A stretch of DNA of 20,694 nt from DATJMJ01 sp035503975 (GCA_035503975.1 DATJST010000356.1:1-20694); one strand, 5' to 3'. Counted from the stretch's first letter, positions 1 to 8,711 are shown. Numbers and translations: made by a program. The notes: generated from the letters alone by a model not told the origin.

Positions 1-1494
1 GCCCGTCGGTGGGCCGCTGGCAGTCGCTGGCACCGGCGTGATCGCAGAGGTGCTCGCGGTGCGGGCGGCGCTGGTGGCGTCCTCGGCCGTGCCGCGCACC
101 CCGCTCAGCAAGGCCTGACGCGCCGCCAGGGCATCCCGGTCGCCTGCGGCGCGAGCCACGAGCTGGCCGGGGTCGGTGGCGGCCGCGCGCGCTGCGCGCG
201 CCTCCTCTACGCCCCCCAGGCCGGGTGCTCCGGTACCCGCGGCTTGCCCGGTGGGAACACCTTCGCCGCCGGCTCTCACGGGGTGCACGCCCAGGGAGGC
301 CCCGCCGGCTGCGCCTTGGCCTGCTCCGGCTGTCGGCACCGGCGCGGACAGCAGGGGGTTGCCCGTCCCCGGCGCCGTGCCACCCCGGCTCGGTGCTGTC
401 GTGGCGAACGCGGCGTTGCCGGCGGTGTTGCCCGCGGCGTCGCTAACCGTCCCGGTCTCAGCTGTGCCGCTGGCGGGGCCATGACTTACGCCGGCCTGGC
501 CCGGCGCTGTTGCTGCCGTCCCGCTCGCCACGGCCGTGCCGCGTTGTTCGCCAGTGCGGCCGCCATCAGCGCGAGCGGCGCCCACGGTGACCACGGCGGC
601 CGTCGGCGCTGCGCCGGTGGCAGGGACTGCCGGGCCTCGCCCGGCGGCGCTCGCGTTGGGCGAACCCGATGGCGCGGCGGAGGGCACCGTAGCGCCCTGT
701 GCTGCACCTGCGAGCGTGCTCGTTGGCCCGCCGGCCGCCGGGCTACCGCTCGCGGCGAGGCCGGGGGAGGTCGCCACCGCTGCTCCGTCACTGGTCGCGC
801 CATTTGCCGCGCCGCCGGTCAGGACCTGGCGGCCCACCAGATGGCCGGCGATACCCGCATCGGTTCCCCCGTCCCCTTGCGGTGCGCCACTGCCGCCCGC
901 GCCGGCGGGCGTGGCTCCTGGCTGGCTCCCCACCGCGGTACCTGCGCTGACGCCGAGCGGCCCGTTCGGGCCGCCGCCGGTGCTGCCGGTGGCGCCCCCC
1001 GCCGGCCCCGGGCTCCCCGCCGGCCCTGAGCTCGCCGCCGGGGACAGGCTCGCCGCCGGGCCTGGGCTTCCCGCTGAGGACGGGCCGGCTGCGGTGCTGG
1101 TTGGGCCTGGCGGCGCCGCTGCGCCCGAGGACGCCGTCTCGTCGCCGAGGTCGGGGCCGCCATTGCGGGAGCCTCCCGCCTCTGCTGCTCCCGGGCCGGC
1201 TCCGCCGGTTGTGCTCGCCGCCGCGCTGGTGGCGCTGGTGAATGGGGGCGTGCCCGCGCTCGTCAGACCTGCGCCGCTGCCGCTCGCTCCCGGTACGGTG
1301 GCTGGCTGGTTGACGGCAGTCACGCCCGCCGGGGCTGTACCCGGGGCCGGGGAGCCCGCTGGCACCGCCGGGCCGGGTGTGCCGACGATGGCCAGGATGC
1401 CCGCGAACGTGGCCGCGTCGCCGCCCGCCTGGGGCTGCGCGCTGGCCGATGACGGCCCGGCCGGGGCCGGCTTGACGGGTGCGATCGCGGTCAC
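1..1494 (-). CDS. fliK: FliK, flagellar hook-length control protein, N-terminal part only
   Basis: FliK is the secreted ruler that sets hook length and switches the export gate from hook to filament substrates. The frame opens with GTG at 1494 and stays open for 498 codons to the left edge, so the C-terminal hook-control domain that would prove identity is outside the window. The visible part is almost entirely Ala, Gly, Pro, Ser and Thr, with one lysine near residue 8, and looks disordered, as FliK N-termini usually do. A short more charged, helix-prone stretch lies near residues 430-480. The GTG overlaps the stop of the upstream hydrolase gene by four bases (GTGA), so translation is probably coupled. 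The name rests on position at the end of the flgB-fliJ operon, composition and continuous frame; another secreted, low-complexity flagellar protein is possible. Confidence 0.75.
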   Translation of the reverse strand, partial: MTAIAPVKPAPAGPSSASAQPQAGGDAATFAGILAIVGTPGPAVPAGSPAPGTAPAGVTAVNQPATVPGASGSGAGLTSAGTPPFTSATSAAASTTGGAGPGAAEAGGSRNGGPDLGDETASSGAAAPPGPTSTAAGPSSAGSPGPAASLSPAASSGPAGSPGPAGGATGSTGGGPNGPLGVSAGTAVGSQPGATPAGAGGSGAPQGDGGTDAGIAGHLVGRQVLTGGAANGATSDGAAVATSPGLAASGSPAAGGPTSTLAGAAQGATVPSAAPSGSPNASAAGRGPAVPATGAAPTAAVVTVGAARADGGRTGEQRGTAVASGTAATAPGQAGVSHGPASGTAETGTVSDAAGNTAGNAAFATTAPSRGGTAPGTGNPLLSAPVPTAGAGQGAAGGASLGVHPVRAGGEGVPTGQAAGTGAPGLGGVEEARAARAAATDPGQLVARAAGDRDALAARQALLSGVRGTAEDATSAARTASTSAITPVPATASGPPTG

Positions 1495-2906
1495 TGGTCC
1501 TCCATCCCTGCCAGCGCAAGAACCTTGTTGACGTACCCCTGCGTCTGGGGGTACGGCGGGATCCCCCCGTACTGGTTGACCGCCGTCGGTCCGGCGTTGT
1601 AAGCGGCGAGCGCCAGCGACCACGAGCCGTACGTGCCGTAGAACTGCGACAGCAGGCGTGCCGCCCCGTTGACCGCCTGGTCGGGGTCGAACGGGTTGAC
1701 CCCGAGCGAGGCGGCGGTCGACGGCATCAGCTGCATCAAACCCTCGGCACCTGCTCCGCTCACGGCGGTCGGCTGGTAGTTCGACTCGGTCTCGGCGACG
1801 GCCGAGAGCAGCTGCGCCGGCACGCCGTACGCCGCCCCCGAGGCTGCGAACTGAGCATCGTAAGGGCTGGCCCCGACCGTGCCGGTCGTGCCCGTGCCGG
1901 TCGTGCCCGTGCCTGTCGTAGCTAGGCCGGTCGTGCCCGTGCCGGTCGTGCCCGTGCCGGTCGTGCCCGTGCCGGCCGCCACGGAGGCCAAACCGGTGAC
2001 ACGGCGGATTTCGGTGGGTTCGCCCACTTGGTCGACCCGCACGACGGACCCGGTGTAGGGGGCGTCGATCATCTCGTCGTTGCCGATGTAGATGCCGACG
2101 TGGCCCGGTGATGCCGCGGTGCCGTCCGAACCGGGGAAGAAAACGAGGTCGCCGGGCTGAGCGTCGGCGAGGCTGGGCACGGCGACCCCCGCCAAGGCTT
2201 GCTCCTCGGAGGTGCGGGGGAGGTCGATACCGAGCTCGCCGTAGACGTCTTGCACCAGTCCCGAGCAGTCGACGCCTTGGGCAGGGTTGGTACCTCCCCA
2301 CAGGTAGGGCACGCCGAGGAACTTCTGGGCGACTGCCACGGCCTGTTGCCCGATGCTCCCGCTGGCAGCGCTGCCCTCCGCTCCCGGCGTGCTCGAGAGG
2401 CCCCCGAGAGCGCCGCCCGGCCCGGTCGCGCTCGGTGTGCCCGCCGAGCTGGCCAGTTCCAAACCTGCCCCGAGCGCCCCGGAACTGCTGTCTTGCTGGT
2501 ACTGGAGGTAGCTCGAGCCGAGCCCGAAAGAGGTTGACCCGACGCCGCTCGACGGCACTGGTGATGACGCCGGCTGGCGCTCGGAGAACACTGTGGCGGG
2601 GCCCGAGAGCGTTGCCGTAGCGGGCCCGGCCGTCGCCGCCGCCGCGCTGGCTTGCCCGGTCCCCGGAGATAGCAGCGTGCTGGCTACAGGAGCGGTGCTT
2701 TGCGCTGCACTGACCGCCCCAGGCAGCGCTTGGCCCTCCTCCATCGGCCAGCCGTAGGTGGAAGGCCCGTTGCCACCAACGGACGAGATCTGCTCGAGCA
2801 CGCCTGCGAACCCGGCTGAGGCCGGGCCCGCCGCGAGAGCCGCGAAATTGGCCTGGATGTCGTTGATGGCGGACAGCGTGGTGGACATCGGGTCGACGTA
2901 AGGCAC
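1491..2906 (-). CDS. Bifunctional peptidoglycan hydrolase: NlpC/P60 endopeptidase plus lytic transglycosylase
   Basis: This 471-residue protein joins two wall-cutting domains. Residues about 186-305 are an NlpC/P60 cysteine peptidase with VDCSG (Cys214) and GHVGIYIG (His269). Residues about 347-468 are an SLT-type lytic transglycosylase with ETES (probable catalytic Glu374), GLMQLMPSTA (389-398) and AYNAG (435-439). A Gly/Thr repeat linker joins them, and the first 185 residues are low complexity. No clear signal peptide is seen, so export may use the flagellar type III apparatus (inference). Placed between fliJ and fliK, it most likely opens peptidoglycan for the rod, the job FlgJ does in proteobacteria. 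The GTG start at 2906 lies four bases after the fliJ stop, with an AGGTG ribosome site; ATG at 2888 is an alternative but has no obvious site. Confidence 0.9.
   Translation of the reverse strand: MPYVDPMSTTLSAINDIQANFAALAAGPASAGFAGVLEQISSVGGNGPSTYGWPMEEGQALPGAVSAAQSTAPVASTLLSPGTGQASAAAATAGPATATLSGPATVFSERQPASSPVPSSGVGSTSFGLGSSYLQYQQDSSSGALGAGLELASSAGTPSATGPGGALGGLSSTPGAEGSAASGSIGQQAVAVAQKFLGVPYLWGGTNPAQGVDCSGLVQDVYGELGIDLPRTSEEQALAGVAVPSLADAQPGDLVFFPGSDGTAASPGHVGIYIGNDEMIDAPYTGSVVRVDQVGEPTEIRRVTGLASVAAGTGTTGTGTTGTGTTGLATTGTGTTGTGTTGTVGASPYDAQFAASGAAYGVPAQLLSAVAETESNYQPTAVSGAGAEGLMQLMPSTAASLGVNPFDPDQAVNGAARLLSQFYGTYGSWSLALAAYNAGPTAVNQYGGIPPYPQTQGYVNKVLALAGMEDQ
1878..1973 (-). repeat. 15-bp tandem repeat coding a Gly-Thr linker
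   Basis: About six copies of a 15-base unit (plus strand gtcgtgcccgtgccg and close variants) encode repeats of GTGTT, with one copy altered to GLATT. The array sits exactly between the peptidase and transglycosylase domains of the wall hydrolase. Because the unit is a multiple of three, gain or loss of copies keeps the frame and changes only linker length. Confidence 0.85.
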
Positions 2907-2910
2907 CGGG

Positions 2911-3432
2911 CTACACCTGCCCTTTCCGGTTCAACCGCGCCTGGCGCCGCACGTGGCGGCTCGTCACCATGTCGTCCACCGCCGCCATTTCTTCGCGCTG
3001 GGCCGCCGCGGCGTGCTCCTCACGCCGGTGCTCGTCCAGGTGGCCGAGCACAGCGACTGCCTGAGTAGCGGCCATGTACTTGTCCATGGCAGCGACGGCG
3101 ACGGTGCGAGCGGCGTCGAGCGACTCGCGGGCGTTCATGGCCGCCTGCGCAGCCAACATCTGACGCTCGGCCTGCTGCATCCATTCCGGCTCGCTTTGCG
3201 CCGGGCCCTTCGGCCGCAAGTTGGCGTGGTCAGCGGGCCCGGGCGCCTCTGCTCCCGGCACCGGCGCCGTGGGCCGGTTACGCACTTGCTCGAAATGCGC
3301 GAGGCTCTGCTGGGCCACCAGCTCGGCTGCAGCCGCCGCGGCGCGCGCCTTGTGCAGTTCGGACTTGGCCATGTCCTCATGGATCTTGCGCACCCGTAAG
3401 GCGGCCGCCAGGTTGAACTCGTAGCGCTTCAT
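2911..3432 (-). CDS. fliJ: FliJ, flagellar export ATPase stalk protein
   Basis: FliJ is the coiled-coil stalk that inserts into the FliI hexamer and links it to the export gate. The 173-residue product is slightly longer than the usual roughly 145-150. It begins with the family-like MKRYEFNLAAALRVRK and is mostly charged and alanine-rich helix, in two arms (about 15-50 and 85-165) separated by a Pro/Gly-rich segment near 53-78. The ATG at 3432 overlaps the fliI stop by four bases (ATGA), so it is translationally coupled to its ATPase. FliJ proteins are poorly conserved; the call rests on the N-terminal motif, helical character and position after fliI. Confidence 0.85.
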   Translation of the reverse strand: MKRYEFNLAAALRVRKIHEDMAKSELHKARAAAAAAELVAQQSLAHFEQVRNRPTAPVPGAEAPGPADHANLRPKGPAQSEPEWMQQAERQMLAAQAAMNARESLDAARTVAVAAMDKYMAATQAVAVLGHLDEHRREEHAAAAQREEMAAVDDMVTSRHVRRQARLNRKGQV

Positions 3433-4739
3433 GGCGCCACCAACATGGCGAGCGCGGCCAGGCTCTGGGCAACCGGCGCCACCGTCGCCACCTCCTGGCG
3501 CAGGAAAAGATCGGTGGCGGCCTTGAGCTGTATGGCTCGGTCTACGGTCGGGTTGGCGCCTTTCGCGTAAGCACCGATGTCGATCAGGTCCTTGGCTTCG
3601 CGGTAGGCCGCCATGAGCTTGCGCAGTTCGGACGCCTGCGTGATCTGCTCAGCGCTCATCACCCGGGGGGCTACGCGCGATACCGATTCGAGCACGTCGA
3701 CGCTCGGGAAATGGCCTGAGGTGGCCAGCTTTCGGGAAAGCACGATGTGGCCGTCCAATATCGACCGGGCCGAGTCGGCGACTGGGTCGTTCATGTCGTC
3801 GCCCTCCACAAGCACCGTGTAAAGGCCGGTAATGCTGCCTTTTTCGCCCGCTCCTGCCCGTTCCAGGAGCCGCGGCAGAAGGGCAAAAACGGACGGGGGA
3901 TAGCCGCGGGTGGCCGGCGGCTCGCCCGCGGCCAGCCCAACCTCCCGCTGGGCCATGCAATAGCGGGTAAGGCTGTCCATCATGAGCACCACGTGACGCC
4001 CGTTGTCGCGGAACCATTCCGCGATGCGGGTCGCCGTTTGGGCGGCCTGGAGCCTCATCAGCGCCGGTTCGTCCGAGGTGGCCACCACCACGACGCTGCG
4101 GGCCAGCCCGGCCTGGCCGAGGTCGTGCTCGATCATTTCGCGCACCTCACGGCCACGTTCACCGACCAGCGCGAGGACCGAGATGTCGGCTTCGGTGCCC
4201 CGGGCGACCATGGACAGCAGGCTCGATTTGCCCACCCCGGACCCGGCAAAAATACCCATCCGCTGTCCCCGGCCACATGGTATGAGCGTGTCGATGACCC
4301 GCACCCCGAGCGGCAATTGGCTGTCCACCATGGCCCTGCGTAACGGGTGCGGCGGCGTGCCGGCAGTACCCACCCTGGGCAGGCCGCGCAGGTCCGGTCC
4401 CCCGTCGATGGGACGCCCAAGGGCGTCGAGGACCCGGCCCCGCAAGGCATCGCCGACGGGGACAGAGAGGCGGCCGGGTGCAACCTCAACGACTGCGCCG
4501 GCCCGGACGCCGGCCAGCTCGCCGAGTGGCATGCAGACCATGCCGCCCTCTTCGATGGCGACCACTTCGGCAATGAGCCGGCCGGCGGGGCGGGCGATGG
4601 CCACCGCCTCGCCGATAGCAGCCTGCACGCCCTCGACGGTCACGCTCATGCCGATGACTGCTCGCACCCGCCCGGTGGCCCGCGGCCGGGCCGCCGACTT
4701 GGCGGCGCGGAGCCGTTCGGGCAGCGCCACCGCCGTCAT
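3429..4739 (-). CDS. fliI: FliI, flagellar type III export ATPase
   Basis: FliI is the hexameric cytoplasmic ATPase, related to the F1 beta subunit, that energises export of rod, hook and filament proteins. The 436-residue length is typical. Residues visible are the Walker A loop GSGVGKS (166-172), the probable catalytic Glu194 in GERGREV, the Walker B segment VVLMMDS (250-256), and the EGDDMNDPV loop (312-320). Residues 1-95 are the N-terminal beta barrel and about 370-436 the helical C-terminal domain. The start overlaps the fliH stop by four bases (ATGA) and its own stop overlaps fliJ, which fits FliH, FliI and FliJ being made as one complex. The flagellar neighbourhood excludes the injectisome and F1 relatives. 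Confidence 0.97.
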   Translation of the reverse strand: MTAVALPERLRAAKSAARPRATGRVRAVIGMSVTVEGVQAAIGEAVAIARPAGRLIAEVVAIEEGGMVCMPLGELAGVRAGAVVEVAPGRLSVPVGDALRGRVLDALGRPIDGGPDLRGLPRVGTAGTPPHPLRRAMVDSQLPLGVRVIDTLIPCGRGQRMGIFAGSGVGKSSLLSMVARGTEADISVLALVGERGREVREMIEHDLGQAGLARSVVVVATSDEPALMRLQAAQTATRIAEWFRDNGRHVVLMMDSLTRYCMAQREVGLAAGEPPATRGYPPSVFALLPRLLERAGAGEKGSITGLYTVLVEGDDMNDPVADSARSILDGHIVLSRKLATSGHFPSVDVLESVSRVAPRVMSAEQITQASELRKLMAAYREAKDLIDIGAYAKGANPTVDRAIQLKAATDLFLRQEVATVAPVAQSLAALAMLVAP

Positions 4740-5461
4740 CGCCTGCCCGCCTGGTCGGCCGCCGGTGCTTCCTCGTCGTCGTGGCTGCCCTCGTTGCGGA
4801 ACGCTCTAGCCGCCCGCGCCAGGGCGTGCTCGATCCGTGCGTCCACGGTGAGCGCGTCCGACATGACGATGCAGCCGCCCGGCCCAACATTGGGGTCGGT
4901 GACCACCTCGATGCCGTAGCGGCTGTCTCCGGCCGACTGCACGGCATCGCGCATCACTTGTTCGTCCGTCGGGTTGACCCGCACGATGGCCGGTCCTGCC
5001 GGGAGCTCGGCCAGTACCGAACGGGCCACCTGGACGGCGAGCTCCGGCCGGGACCGGATCTCACCTTGCACTACCGCCTCGGCGATCTCGAAGGCGGCGG
5101 CTATCAATTGCTCTGTGAGCAAGCCGTCGCGCGCACCGAAGCGTTCCACGTACTCCTCGGTGGCCTTCGCCAGCTGGCCCGCCACCGCCGAAAGGCGGGC
5201 GATGTTCATGGCCCAGTTCGCTTTCTGCGTGGCCAAGTCAGCCGCTCTTTCCACGTTGGCTTGGCGGGCGCCCTCGGCGTACCCGGCGAGATAGCCGCGC
5301 TTGAAGCCGTGGTCGTAGCGCTCCTGGGGCGAGCTCAGCTCGGGCAGCACCGCGCCCATGTCGATGAAGCCGGGGAGGGCCGTGGTCGCCTCGCCGTCAC
5401 CGTGGCTGCCACCGGCCCGCACAGGCCGGCCGGTGGGCCCGGGGCTAATCGATGTAGTCAT
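4736..5461 (-). CDS. fliH: FliH, flagellar export ATPase regulator
   Basis: FliH binds FliI, holds it in check and docks it at the C ring. The 241-residue product has a GxxxG-type stretch at residues 52-68 (GFKRGYLAGYAEGARQA) that begins a long helix, as in FliH and V/F-type ATPase peripheral stalks. The C-terminal domain (about 115-220) ends with NVGPGGCIVMSDALTVDARI, typical of FliH. The N-terminal 45 residues are low complexity. The ATG at 5461 lies 17 bases inside the end of fliG and follows a clear CCAGGAG ribosome site six bases upstream, which supports this start. It overlaps fliI by four bases at the other end. Confidence 0.92.
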   Translation of the reverse strand: MTTSISPGPTGRPVRAGGSHGDGEATTALPGFIDMGAVLPELSSPQERYDHGFKRGYLAGYAEGARQANVERAADLATQKANWAMNIARLSAVAGQLAKATEEYVERFGARDGLLTEQLIAAAFEIAEAVVQGEIRSRPELAVQVARSVLAELPAGPAIVRVNPTDEQVMRDAVQSAGDSRYGIEVVTDPNVGPGGCIVMSDALTVDARIEHALARAARAFRNEGSHDDEEAPAADQAGRR

Positions 5462-6470
5462 CGGTGCTCCTGGAAAGTACGATCGAACCTTCCTGTTCGA
5501 GCTGGCGCACGGTGCGCACGATTTCCTTACGCGCCTTTTCCACGTCGCTCAGGCGTTGCGGGCCGAGAAGTTCCATTTCCTCTTTGAGGTTTTCGCCGGC
5601 GCGCTCCGACAGGTTGCTGTAGATGCGCTCACGCACCGCCTCGCTCGTGCCTTTGAGGGCCATGGCGAGCTCCTTGGTGTCGACTTGACGCAGCAGGAGC
5701 TGGAGCGCCTTGTCCTCGAGCTTGACCAGGTCCTCGATCGTGAACAGGCGTTGGCGGATGTCCTGGGCGAGCGGCGGGTCGAGCTCGTCGATCTTGCCCA
5801 GGATCGTGCGCTCGGTTTCGGCGTCAGCCCGCGCCAGGATTTCCACCAATGGCTTGACTGGGTCGCTGTCGGCTCGCAAGCGCTGGCCGGTGGCGGCCGA
5901 GAGGATGCGCCGTTCCAGGCCGGCTTCTACCGCCTTCAGTGTTTCGGGGCTGGGCGGCGAAAGCGTGGCGATGCGGTAGGCAACCTCGCCCCGCATGTTC
6001 TCGGGTAGCTCGCGCAACATGGCCAGCCCGCGCTCGGCCGGGAGTTTGGACAGGACGAGGGCGATCGTTTGTGGGTGCTCGCGCGACAGGATCGAGGCCG
6101 CGACGGTCGAGTCGAGAGCGGTCAAGGCGCGGAAATGCGAGCCGACGGGCGTGCCCCCGATGCGCGACATCACGGCCTCGGCCTTGGCCGAACTGCCCAA
6201 AGCCTCTGCAAGCAGGCCTTTGGCCACCTCGATGCCGCCTTGGGGGACGCGCACTTGGCGTTGCGCCTGGGCCACGAACTCTCGCATCACCTGGTTGACG
6301 ACGGGCTCGTCGATCGGGCCGAGGTTGGCGATCTCGGACATGACCCGATCGACCTCGTCCTCGTTGAGGGCTTGGACGATGCGCGCGGCCCTCTCCTGGC
6401 CCATCGAGACGAGCAGGAGCGCGGCTTTCCGGGCGCCGCTCAGGCTGCTTATGGTGTCAGCGTGAGCCAT
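5445..6470 (-). CDS. fliG: FliG, flagellar rotor/switch protein
   Basis: FliG forms the top of the C ring, bound to FliF, and transmits torque from the stator. At 341 residues it is normal length. It shows the middle-domain EHPQ motif (131-134), LFTIEDL (242-248), and the C-terminal torque helix with alternating charges (about 284-300), followed by LLGPQRLSDVEKARKEIV. No truncation or odd residue is seen. Its ATG lies 43 bases after the fliF stop, the widest gap within the operon, with only a weak purine-rich ribosome site. The chemotactic switch partners FliM and FliN are not in this window. Confidence 0.97.
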   Translation of the reverse strand: MAHADTISSLSGARKAALLLVSMGQERAARIVQALNEDEVDRVMSEIANLGPIDEPVVNQVMREFVAQAQRQVRVPQGGIEVAKGLLAEALGSSAKAEAVMSRIGGTPVGSHFRALTALDSTVAASILSREHPQTIALVLSKLPAERGLAMLRELPENMRGEVAYRIATLSPPSPETLKAVEAGLERRILSAATGQRLRADSDPVKPLVEILARADAETERTILGKIDELDPPLAQDIRQRLFTIEDLVKLEDKALQLLLRQVDTKELAMALKGTSEAVRERIYSNLSERAGENLKEEMELLGPQRLSDVEKARKEIVRTVRQLEQEGSIVLSRSTDDYID

Positions 6471-6513
6471 TGCCGTTGCTCGTTCGTGGTGCGTTTGCGG
6501 GCATGTTCTTGGC

Positions 6514-8349
6514 TCAGCGGTCCGCCGCCGAGGACTCCAGCCAAGCCCGGAGCATTTCGGCGATGCGATCAGGCTCTTGCTCGATCATCTGGCCGATCTG
6601 GCTGACTTCGGCGTGGACGGCGGCCGGGGCTAAGGGGTAGCCGGCGCCGTCGTGCGAGGCAACGGGCAGCGCCATCGTGGCGTCAGAATCGCCCTGGTAG
6701 GCGCCCGCTTCGAGCTCGAGAGGCTGGTAACCGGCGGGCAGGGCGAGCGGGACCCGGGTCGTTTTGGTGATGCGGCGCAAGGCGAACAGGAGCAGCCCCA
6801 AAACGACAAGCACGACGAGCACGTCGCGTACCTCGCCCATCATCGCGGCCTTGCTGCTGGCACTGGCTGCGGCCTTCAGCTGCGCCTGTTGTTGCTTGGC
6901 CGCCGTGTTGTCGAAGGGCACGAAGGCCACCTGGATGCTGTCGCCGCGGGCGGTTTCCAAGCCGGCGGCCTCGGAGACGAGCTTGGTGATCTCGGCCGAA
7001 CTGACGCCCTTGACCGAGTCGTTCACCGCCACCGCGATGGTCAGGCGTTCGAGGGCGCCGGGCGCTGAGTTCACGGTCTTGGTGACCTCGCTCACCACGT
7101 TTTGCTGCGACTCACCCACCGAGGTGTAGCTCGGCGCGGTTGTGGTCGTGGCGCCCGCCCCGGTCCCTGCCGCCGTCGTGGTGGTGGCCCCGCCAGGGCT
7201 GCCGGACCTGGTGCCCGTCTTGGTCCCGGTCTTGGTGGTCTTGGAAGGGGCGGCCGCGACGTTGGCCGTGTTTGCCGCTGTCGTCACCGGTGGGCTGGCC
7301 GAGGCGCCCGAGGGCGACGAAGACACCGGCAGCGTGGTGGCGCCGAGCACTCCGGACGCCAACTGGCTGGCGTTGCTCCCCGTGTACGATTCCTTGGAGG
7401 TCGCCTGGGAGACCGCAATCGGGGCCTGGTTGTTCGGGTTGTAGATCTGGCTCGAGATCTGGGTCTGGTCGAAGTCCAGTTGCGCGTTTGTCTGGACGAC
7501 GGCGTTGCCCGGGCCGAGAACGGTGGCGAGCATGTCTTGGAGCGAGTCGTCCAGGTTCTGCTCGTAGGTCTGGGTCGCCTGCTGGTCCATCGTGCCTGCG
7601 GCAACCTCGCCGCTGTCCGTCCCCGGCGCGCTCAGCACGTCGCCGTTCTGGTCCACGACCGTCACCTGGCCGGGACTGAGGTCTTCTATCGATGAGGCCA
7701 CCAGGTGCACGATGGCTTGGACCTGCTCGGCCGTGAGCGACGCCCCCGGCTGGAGCGACACGAGCACAGATGCGCTCGGTTGGTCGTTGGTCGTGGCGAA
7801 CAGGCTCTGCTGCGGGATGACGACGCTGACCTCGGCCGACTGCACGCCCGTGATCGACTCGATCGTCTGTTCCAGCTCGTCGGACACGGCTTGCTGGTAC
7901 TCGACCTGCTGCTGGAACTCCGAGGTTGTCACGCCGGCGGTGTCGAGCAGGCTGTAGCCCTGGCTGCCGGTGGAGGGCAGGCCGGCTGCCGCCATGTCCA
8001 AGCGCTGCTGGTTGACGTCGGTCTCGGGTACAAGGACCTGCTCGCCCCCCTCGGCCAGTTCGTAAGGCACCTTGTTGGCCGACAGCTTTTGAGTTATGGC
8101 TGCCGCGTCGGACGAGCTCAGGTTGGAGAAAAGGGGCACGTAGCTGGGCTTGCCGGCCCAGGACATGAAAAGGTACCCGCCGACCAGTACGGCCAGCACG
8201 GCTACCCCGAGCACGGCCTTCTGCCCCGATGAAAACCCTTCCATGATCTCCCGGGCGCGTTCCTTGAGCCGCACGGCCAGGTTGCTGCCGGCTACGCTCC
8301 CGCCCTTGCCATTGCCTTTGGGAGCTTCGGCCCGCACGGGGGCCGTCAC
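6514..8349 (-). CDS. fliF: FliF, flagellar MS-ring protein
   Basis: FliF oligomerises in the membrane to form the MS ring, the base on which the rod, rotor and export gate assemble. The 611-residue product has the two expected membrane helices, about residues 44-64 and 507-525. Ring-building domains lie between, including YVPLFSNLSSSDAAAI and the QGYSLLD region. The C-terminal cytoplasmic end (EPDRIAEMLRAWLE) is the FliG-binding helix. Residues about 343-407 form a Ser/Thr/Gly/Ala-rich low-complexity insert in the collar region, which helps explain a length above the usual 530-560. Translation starts at GTG 8349, sharing GTGA with the fliE stop. Confidence 0.96.
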   Translation of the reverse strand: MTAPVRAEAPKGNGKGGSVAGSNLAVRLKERAREIMEGFSSGQKAVLGVAVLAVLVGGYLFMSWAGKPSYVPLFSNLSSSDAAAITQKLSANKVPYELAEGGEQVLVPETDVNQQRLDMAAAGLPSTGSQGYSLLDTAGVTTSEFQQQVEYQQAVSDELEQTIESITGVQSAEVSVVIPQQSLFATTNDQPSASVLVSLQPGASLTAEQVQAIVHLVASSIEDLSPGQVTVVDQNGDVLSAPGTDSGEVAAGTMDQQATQTYEQNLDDSLQDMLATVLGPGNAVVQTNAQLDFDQTQISSQIYNPNNQAPIAVSQATSKESYTGSNASQLASGVLGATTLPVSSSPSGASASPPVTTAANTANVAAAPSKTTKTGTKTGTRSGSPGGATTTTAAGTGAGATTTTAPSYTSVGESQQNVVSEVTKTVNSAPGALERLTIAVAVNDSVKGVSSAEITKLVSEAAGLETARGDSIQVAFVPFDNTAAKQQQAQLKAAASASSKAAMMGEVRDVLVVLVVLGLLLFALRRITKTTRVPLALPAGYQPLELEAGAYQGDSDATMALPVASHDGAGYPLAPAAVHAEVSQIGQMIEQEPDRIAEMLRAWLESSAADR

Positions 8350-8711
8350 AGCTGCATCCCCATGATGCTCTGGAAGGCCTGCAGGGCGTTATTGCGTACT
8401 GCCGCGGTGAGCTGGGTCTGGATGTTGGCCTCGTCGGCCACCGTCATGTAGTCCGCCACGTTGGTGAGGCTCCCTGTGGCGGCTTGCGTGGCCAGGTTGT
8501 CGGCGTTGGCCTGGGTGGCGTCGAGGCTGTCCAGGGCGCCGCCAAGCATGTTGGTGAAGCTGTCGCCGCCCGCGCCGCCAGCACCTTGCGCCCCACCTGT
8601 CGCGGCGGTGGGCTCAGTGGGGGAGGTCGCGCCGGTGACGCCGGCGGAGGCCGTGCTCGCGTCGGCGGGCCAGATGGCGCCCGCGGTCATGCTCACGGGG
8701 TAGACGCTCAC
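8346..8711 (-). CDS. fliE: FliE, MS-ring to rod adaptor
   Basis: FliE joins the MS ring to the proximal rod and is one of the first export substrates. The conserved part runs from about residue 50 to the end: SFTNMLGGALDSLDATQANAD, then ATGSLTNVADYMTVADEA, then VRNNALQAFQSIMGMQL, a good match to the family C-terminus. The first 50 residues are Ala/Gly/Thr-rich. Total length is 121. It begins at GTG 8711, sharing GTGA with the flgC stop, and ends in GTGA with fliF, so it is coupled on both sides. Confidence 0.95.
   Translation of the reverse strand: MSVYPVSMTAGAIWPADASTASAGVTGATSPTEPTAATGGAQGAGGAGGDSFTNMLGGALDSLDATQANADNLATQAATGSLTNVADYMTVADEANIQTQLTAAVRNNALQAFQSIMGMQL

Noticed and set aside
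536..1531. Long plus-strand open frame opposite fliK
   Set aside because: It mirrors the Ala/Gly/Pro-rich fliK sequence on the other strand, has no ribosome site or motif, and is a by-product of high G+C content.
1878..1973. Short repeats as a CRISPR array
   Set aside because: The units are contiguous 15-mers without spacers and encode an in-frame protein linker.
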